Notes under the pieces: generated by a model
Told to the model about the DNA's origin: nothing
Seen by the model: only the letters and a program-made list of their open reading frames with translations
Database searches by the model: none
Shown here: positions 6,501 to 9,059 of the stretch, in pieces
Position numbering within the stretch: the stretch's first letter is position 1
How the letters are laid out: every line of letters begins with the position of its first letter
Assembly (NCBI GenBank): GCA_002696025.1
Contig: NZQU01000015.1
Span: forward strand, 1-9,059
Origin: Crocinitomicaceae bacterium
Lineage (GTDB): Bacteria; Bacteroidota; Bacteroidia; Flavobacteriales_D; Crocinitomicaceae
Direction: 5' to 3'
Length of the DNA stretch: 9,059 bases
Translations under genes and position numbers: made by a program

Positions 6501-8011
6501 TTATAATGGATATTGATGAGCCTGTTGCTCCTCTTTCTCTTAATCCTTTAGTTAATCATGTTAATTGTTTTGGGGGTGATGATGGTTCTATTTCATTAAA
6601 TGTTAGTGGAGGTACCACCCCTTATACTTACAATTGGAATTCTCTACCTCCAATAGGTAATCCAACTGATTTAAATGCAGGCAATTACTCAGTTGATGTA
6701 GTTGATTTTAATGGATGTGTAGATTCGTTTACAGTGGATATAACTGAGCCAAATTCACCATTAATTGTTACTGCTGAAACAAGCTCGCCATTATGTTATG
6801 GAACCGCCTCAGGTTCAATTGATATAACTGTCAATGGAGGAACAGCTCCATACTCTTATTTATGGAACGTATCTCAAAATCAAAACGATCAGGATCTAAT
6901 TGATATTCATTCTGGAACATATGATTTAAATGTTACTGATGATAACAATTGTGTTTTCTTTTTATCAGTTGATTTATTAGATGAATTTGATCCCATTGAA
7001 GTCATTTCTACAATTACACCTATTACTTGCTTTGGATTTGATGATGGTTCAATAGAACTAGATATATCAGGAGGTAATGCTCCATATCAATTGATGTGGA
7101 ATGATGCAAATAATGATCAAAACAGATATTCATTAAATGCAGGTTTGTATTCTGTATCAATTACAGATGATAATGGATGTGAATTACTTTCTGATTTTAT
7201 TTTAGATCAGCCAGAAGAATTGAATGCATCATTTGCTTATGATGTTTCTTCAGGTTGTGCACCGCTGACTGTAAATTTTTCAAACACGAGTCAAGGCATA
7301 TCTAATTTGTGTTTGTGGTCTTTTGGTAATGGGGATACCATAAATGGGTGTTCGGATTTATCTTATACATTTGATCAGCCTGGTTGTTATGATATTTCAT
7401 TACTTACTATGGTTAATTCAGAGTGTTATGACGACATAGTTTTAGATGAGGTTATTTGTGTTTATCCCAATCCTACGGCTTCATTTCAATCAGCTACACC
7501 AACAGTTGATTACTATTCTGGTGAATTGTCTTTATTGAATAATTCAATTAATGCAACAAGTTTTGAGTGGATTTTTGGGGATGATTCTCCAAATTCAAAT
7601 GAGGTAAATCCCATTCATTTTTATCCATCAGAAACGATAAGTGATTATGAAATTACACTGATAGCATATGATGATAATGGATGTGTTGATACATCAGTTC
7701 TTATTATTTCATTACAACCTGATTTATTGGTTCATATCCCAAATACATTTACTGTAAATGGGGATAATATAAATGAAGGCTTTATGCCAGTTTTTTCAAA
7801 TCCTGAAATGATAAAAAAATATCAAATCGAAATATTTAATAGATGGGGTGAAATTATATTTCAAACAAATGATGCATTAATGCCATGGGACGGAACGCAT
7901 GGTCGAAAAAATCGAATCTCTCAAGAAGGTGTTTATACATGGAGAATTAAGTATACTGGGCTTGATAATATTGATGAAACATTAGTAGGGCATGTAAGTT
8001 TACTTAAATAA
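3581..8011 (+). CDS. Giant T9SS type B secreted protein with reelin-like domain, 12 SprB repeats and PKD domains
   Basis: This complete 1476-residue surface or secreted protein has: residues 1-36, signal peptide with long n-region and hydrophobic stretch SFLLFLSFLFSNMFFFSQ; about 65-234, a beta-sandwich region resembling reelin repeats and related folds, with CEDPDAIDEGVFLQYSIDNG and WGLDNIKIS; 304-1218, twelve SprB repeats; about 1219-1300 and 1302-1384, two PKD-like domains (LWSFGNGDTIN and FEWIFGDDSPN); 1385-1476, a gliding-motility-associated C-terminal domain (HIPNTFTVNGDN, FNRWGEIIF, WDGTHGRKN, GVYTWRIKYTG), the type B T9SS sorting signal. By analogy with SprB of Flavobacterium johnsoniae it probably forms extended adhesive filaments for surface attachment or gliding; it is far shorter than SprB, so no symbol is given. 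It is preceded by a 104-nt gap with a hairpin and followed by another exported-protein gene. Confidence 0.93.
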   Translation: MFSLNRPIIFSLFGCKNSFLLFLSFLFSNMFFFSQCNLIVEASNNNIGCGDCVTLSAEGQVLNPVFEEDFNSGQPVGWDFSQIVIISNNTCVPSPDGTNYMWMGTNSAAPRSMETMAYDLSIGGQICFEMRYSDNTEQPGGNPFGAPNPHCEDPDAIDEGVFLQYSIDNGLTWVTIDYWAPLLGGGPGPQTIWDNYCVAIPIAAQTPNTKIRWFQNLSSGAIYDNWGLDNIKISANIPVTNYEITWLHDNFSHGLGNYNVINPNQVCPENDSTFNAIMTNGIDTCFASVNILINTISIDNISVNHPNCGAVEGDIDISVTGGTGNYSYSIDNGINFQTNSFFTPVDTAVYTVVVLDQNNCTDTANVSVVGVDSLSLDDVSLIHPCDNNILGEISIAVSGGTPSYQYSIDGGATYFPTNTFSSLPSGIYSVFVKDDANCIIDTTITLILPSPLTINYSIQEILCFDDATGSIDLNVSGGFSPYSYDWGISSSEDLFNLITGNYSVVVTDDNGCLSNENFVLNQPTPLQLNAVAQNVVCYDGIDGSIDLQVSGGVFPYTYIWSNGLTTQDISSLPVDLYEVIVTDDNGCVDSVELNVNQPINPLTLSETHFDVFCFGDASGSIDLNIVGGTFPYNVNWDNGQATEDIIGLTTGNYSVVVIDDNNCEEHLVVNISEPLSPLSLSETHIDALCVATETGSIDLTISGGTPNYSFIWSNGETTEDIDDLMAGSYDVDVIDDNGCSISSTINIVDPSTSISATANVNHVSCHGLMDGVIDLTVTGGNPGYSYDWNNSSTLQDISNLSEGNYYVTITDDIGCQFFISVDIVQPLAPLSIDTIITDVVCFNSNTGAIDLIVSGGSLPYSYDWNSGVYLTEDVNNINAGTYSVQVTDDNGCFISADVDVDHLNPEIIITLDSHKDVSCHQGDDAYINVNVVGGVPSYNFSWNNNAWNTQNISNLSHGQYSLVVTDIIGCSASFIMDIDEPVAPLSLNPLVNHVNCFGGDDGSISLNVSGGTTPYTYNWNSLPPIGNPTDLNAGNYSVDVVDFNGCVDSFTVDITEPNSPLIVTAETSSPLCYGTASGSIDITVNGGTAPYSYLWNVSQNQNDQDLIDIHSGTYDLNVTDDNNCVFFLSVDLLDEFDPIEVISTITPITCFGFDDGSIELDISGGNAPYQLMWNDANNDQNRYSLNAGLYSVSITDDNGCELLSDFILDQPEELNASFAYDVSSGCAPLTVNFSNTSQGISNLCLWSFGNGDTINGCSDLSYTFDQPGCYDISLLTMVNSECYDDIVLDEVICVYPNPTASFQSATPTVDYYSGELSLLNNSINATSFEWIFGDDSPNSNEVNPIHFYPSETISDYEITLIAYDDNGCVDTSVLIISLQPDLLVHIPNTFTVNGDNINEGFMPVFSNPEMIKKYQIEIFNRWGEIIFQTNDALMPWDGTHGRKNRISQEGVYTWRIKYTGLDNIDETLVGHVSLLK
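4490..7234 (+). repeat. Twelve tandem SprB-type protein repeats (74-78 codons each)
   Basis: Repeat boundaries by residue are 304, 380, 457, 531, 607, 683, 759, 835, 912, 990, 1066 and 1144, ending at 1218. The consensus runs C-x-G-x-x-x-G-S-I-D-L-x-V-S-G-G, PYSYxW, a variable strand, then L-x-x-G-x-Y-x-V-x-V-T-D-D-N-G-C and a proline-rich linker such as NQPxxPLxLS. Every repeat has two cysteines about 50 residues apart. The first two differ (YSIDNG and YSIDGG instead of YxW). DNA copies are diverged, but 4982-5000 and 5660-5678 share an identical 19-nt stretch, in frame and three repeats apart. Confidence 0.93.
7733..8008 (+). other. T9SS type B C-terminal sorting domain of the giant protein
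   Basis: Residues 1385-1476 form the gliding-motility-associated C-terminal domain. Key residues are the PNTFTVNGDNINE opening, the FNRWGEIIF strand, WDGTHGRKN and the GVYTWRIKYTG strand, ending VGHVSLLK. In Bacteroidota this domain directs a protein that has crossed the inner membrane to export through the T9SS outer-membrane channel. Type B domains are generally associated with partners of the SprF/PorP kind; no such partner is encoded in this window. Confidence 0.9.
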
Positions 8012-8078
8012 TTGTCAAATTGTAACTTCCACTTATATTTTATTGTTTAAATAATATAAATTATATGGTTTAACTTTT

Positions 8079-8108
8079 TTGTAATACCAACGTATTGTTT
8101 TATATTTA
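8079..8108 (+). promoter_or_regulatory. Candidate promoter (TTG, 19 nt, TATATTTA) before the second secreted-protein gene
   Basis: A TTG at 8079-8081 is followed after 19 nt by TATATTTA at 8101-8108. This fits the Bacteroidota layout of a -33 TTG and -7 TAnnTTTG, except that the last base is A rather than G. Transcription would begin near 8113, leaving about 27 nt before the ATG at 8140. The 128-nt gap after the giant gene has no obvious intrinsic terminator, only weak AT-rich pairing around 8050-8065, so read-through from upstream is also possible. Confidence 0.35.
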
Positions 8109-8139
8109 TAACCTACTTAAACTAGTGCCAATTACAAAT

Positions 8140-9059
8140 ATGCGTAAGGCTTTAATTTTACTCTTTGTTTTAAAAGGATTTACAGTATTTTCACAGCTGA
8201 TTGATCCTTTTACGATTCGATACTCTACACAGCAAAAAGGTGGTATCCGTTTTTTAGCAAATGTAGCAGTTTCATGTGACCAATCAGGAGCAACTTGTGC
8301 AAATGCTGCCAATGATTTACCGGTTACTGGAAATTTCCCTAGAGATAATAATGACTTTACCCAACAATATGTAGATGTAGATGGAGTAGCCTCTACATTT
8401 ATGTCAACGAGTGATAGTTTAGATTTACCCACTTGTAGTGAGATTTTATGGGCAGGTTTATATTGGGGTGCAAGAGTAAGTAGCAGTACTAGTGGTTATG
8501 CCATTCGAGAAAAAATTAAACTTTCTGTTGATAATGGTGCTTATCAAAATTTAGTAGCAGATGAGTTAATTGACTTCACAGGGACTTTATCATATTTCTG
8601 TTTTAAGGATATTACATCAATTGTTCAGTCTAACGCGATTAATGCAAGATATACTATTGCAGACCAAATTGCTCAAACAGGATCTTCAAATCGTTGGGGT
8701 GGATGGTCGATAGTTATAGTTTATAAAAATGTTCTTGAATCTATGAGAAACTTAACTGTTTTTGATGGACTTGCTAATGTAAGTCAATTTGGATCTGGAA
8801 CAAATGTAAGTCAAGTAGATATTCCCGTGTCTGGCTTTTTAACTCCAATTTCTGGACCAGTTTCATTTGAACTCGGTGTTATAGCTTATGATGGAGATCG
8901 TCAACAGACAGGAGATGAATTAGAATTTAATGGAGTTGGCTCATATGTAAATATTTCAGATGCCATTCATAACCAAACCAATGTTTTTAATAGTACTATT
9001 TCATATGACGGAACATTAACTCCCCATAGGATACCTTCACTGAATAATACTTTTGGGCA
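8140..9059 (+). CDS. N-terminal fragment of a large secreted protein, probably T9SS substrate (cut by window edge)
   Basis: From the ATG at 8140 the frame stays open for 306 codons to the window end. It begins with a signal peptide, MRKALILLFVLKGFTVFSQ, followed by LIDPFTIRYSTQQKGGIRFLANVAV. Recognisable segments include CSEILWAGLYWGARVS (about residues 101-116), SSNRWGGWSIVIVYKN, MRNLTVFDGLANVS, VDIPVSGFLTP and LGVIAYDGDRQQTGDEL. I know this combination from the N-terminal regions of long bacteroidete secreted proteins that carry DUF11-type repeats and a type B T9SS C-terminal domain; neither is visible here because the gene is truncated. It is probably an adhesin or surface-structure protein. 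It follows the SprB-repeat gene on the same strand after 128 nt. The family match is from memory of such sequences; exact domain naming is not attempted. Confidence 0.85.
   Translation, partial: MRKALILLFVLKGFTVFSQLIDPFTIRYSTQQKGGIRFLANVAVSCDQSGATCANAANDLPVTGNFPRDNNDFTQQYVDVDGVASTFMSTSDSLDLPTCSEILWAGLYWGARVSSSTSGYAIREKIKLSVDNGAYQNLVADELIDFTGTLSYFCFKDITSIVQSNAINARYTIADQIAQTGSSNRWGGWSIVIVYKNVLESMRNLTVFDGLANVSQFGSGTNVSQVDIPVSGFLTPISGPVSFELGVIAYDGDRQQTGDELEFNGVGSYVNISDAIHNQTNVFNSTISYDGTLTPHRIPSLNNTFG

Noticed and set aside
4490..7234. Periodic repeats as a possible CRISPR or non-coding satellite
   Set aside because: The period (about 228 nt) is a multiple of three on average, the copies are diverged in DNA but conserved in protein, and they match SprB repeats.
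8045..8066. AT-rich pairing after the giant gene as a terminator
   Set aside because: The stem is only about five A-T pairs with no T-run in the right place.
8106..8432. Minus-strand 108-codon open frame at the second secreted-protein gene
   Set aside because: The plus strand encodes a signal peptide and recognisable secreted-protein segments over the same bases; the minus frame has no recognisable domain.

Overview
The window is AT-rich DNA from a member of the Bacteroidota, most likely a marine or freshwater Flavobacteriales-type bacterium. The evidence is two secreted proteins typical of the type IX secretion system (T9SS), one with SprB repeats and a gliding-motility C-terminal sorting domain; a bacteroidete GH3-family protein; a small DUF2795 protein; TAnnTTTG-like promoter boxes; and no convincing Shine-Dalgarno sequence in front of any gene. 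No RNA gene, insertion sequence, CRISPR array or phage gene is visible. No intergenic gap exceeds about 135 bases.

Left part (1-749, minus strand): the N-terminal 194 codons of a GH3-type acyl-adenylating protein, cut by the window edge. Upstream of it on the same strand is a previously unlisted 34-residue single-pass membrane protein. A divergent intergenic region (750-881) holds one candidate -7 box on each strand.

Middle part (882-3476, plus strand): four closely spaced genes, probably one transcript. They encode a 73-residue acidic DUF2795 protein, an AcpH/DUF479 acyl-carrier-protein phosphodiesterase-like protein with a GTG start, a ComB-family 2-phosphosulfolactate phosphatase, and an exported zinc-dependent phospholipase C / S1-P1-nuclease-like hydrolase whose start overlaps the end of comB by 23 nt. 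These are metabolic or envelope-related enzymes; a shared pathway is not evident from sequence.

Right part (3477-9059, plus strand): two consecutive genes for large secreted proteins. The first (1476 residues, complete) has a signal peptide, a reelin-like beta-sandwich region, twelve tandem SprB repeats of 74-78 residues each carrying two cysteines, two PKD-like domains and a T9SS type B C-terminal domain. A 43-nt imperfect inverted repeat ends one base before its start codon. The second is an N-terminal fragment (306 codons) of another exported protein, of a type commonly found at the N-terminus of bacteroidete T9SS substrates, and runs off the window. They are probably surface adhesins or gliding-associated proteins.

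Nothing here is clearly an undescribed system. The points most worth a second look are the hairpin at the giant gene's start, the small membrane protein, ComB in a bacterium not expected to make coenzyme M, the possible propeptide of the phospholipase-like protein, and the domain architecture of the giant protein.
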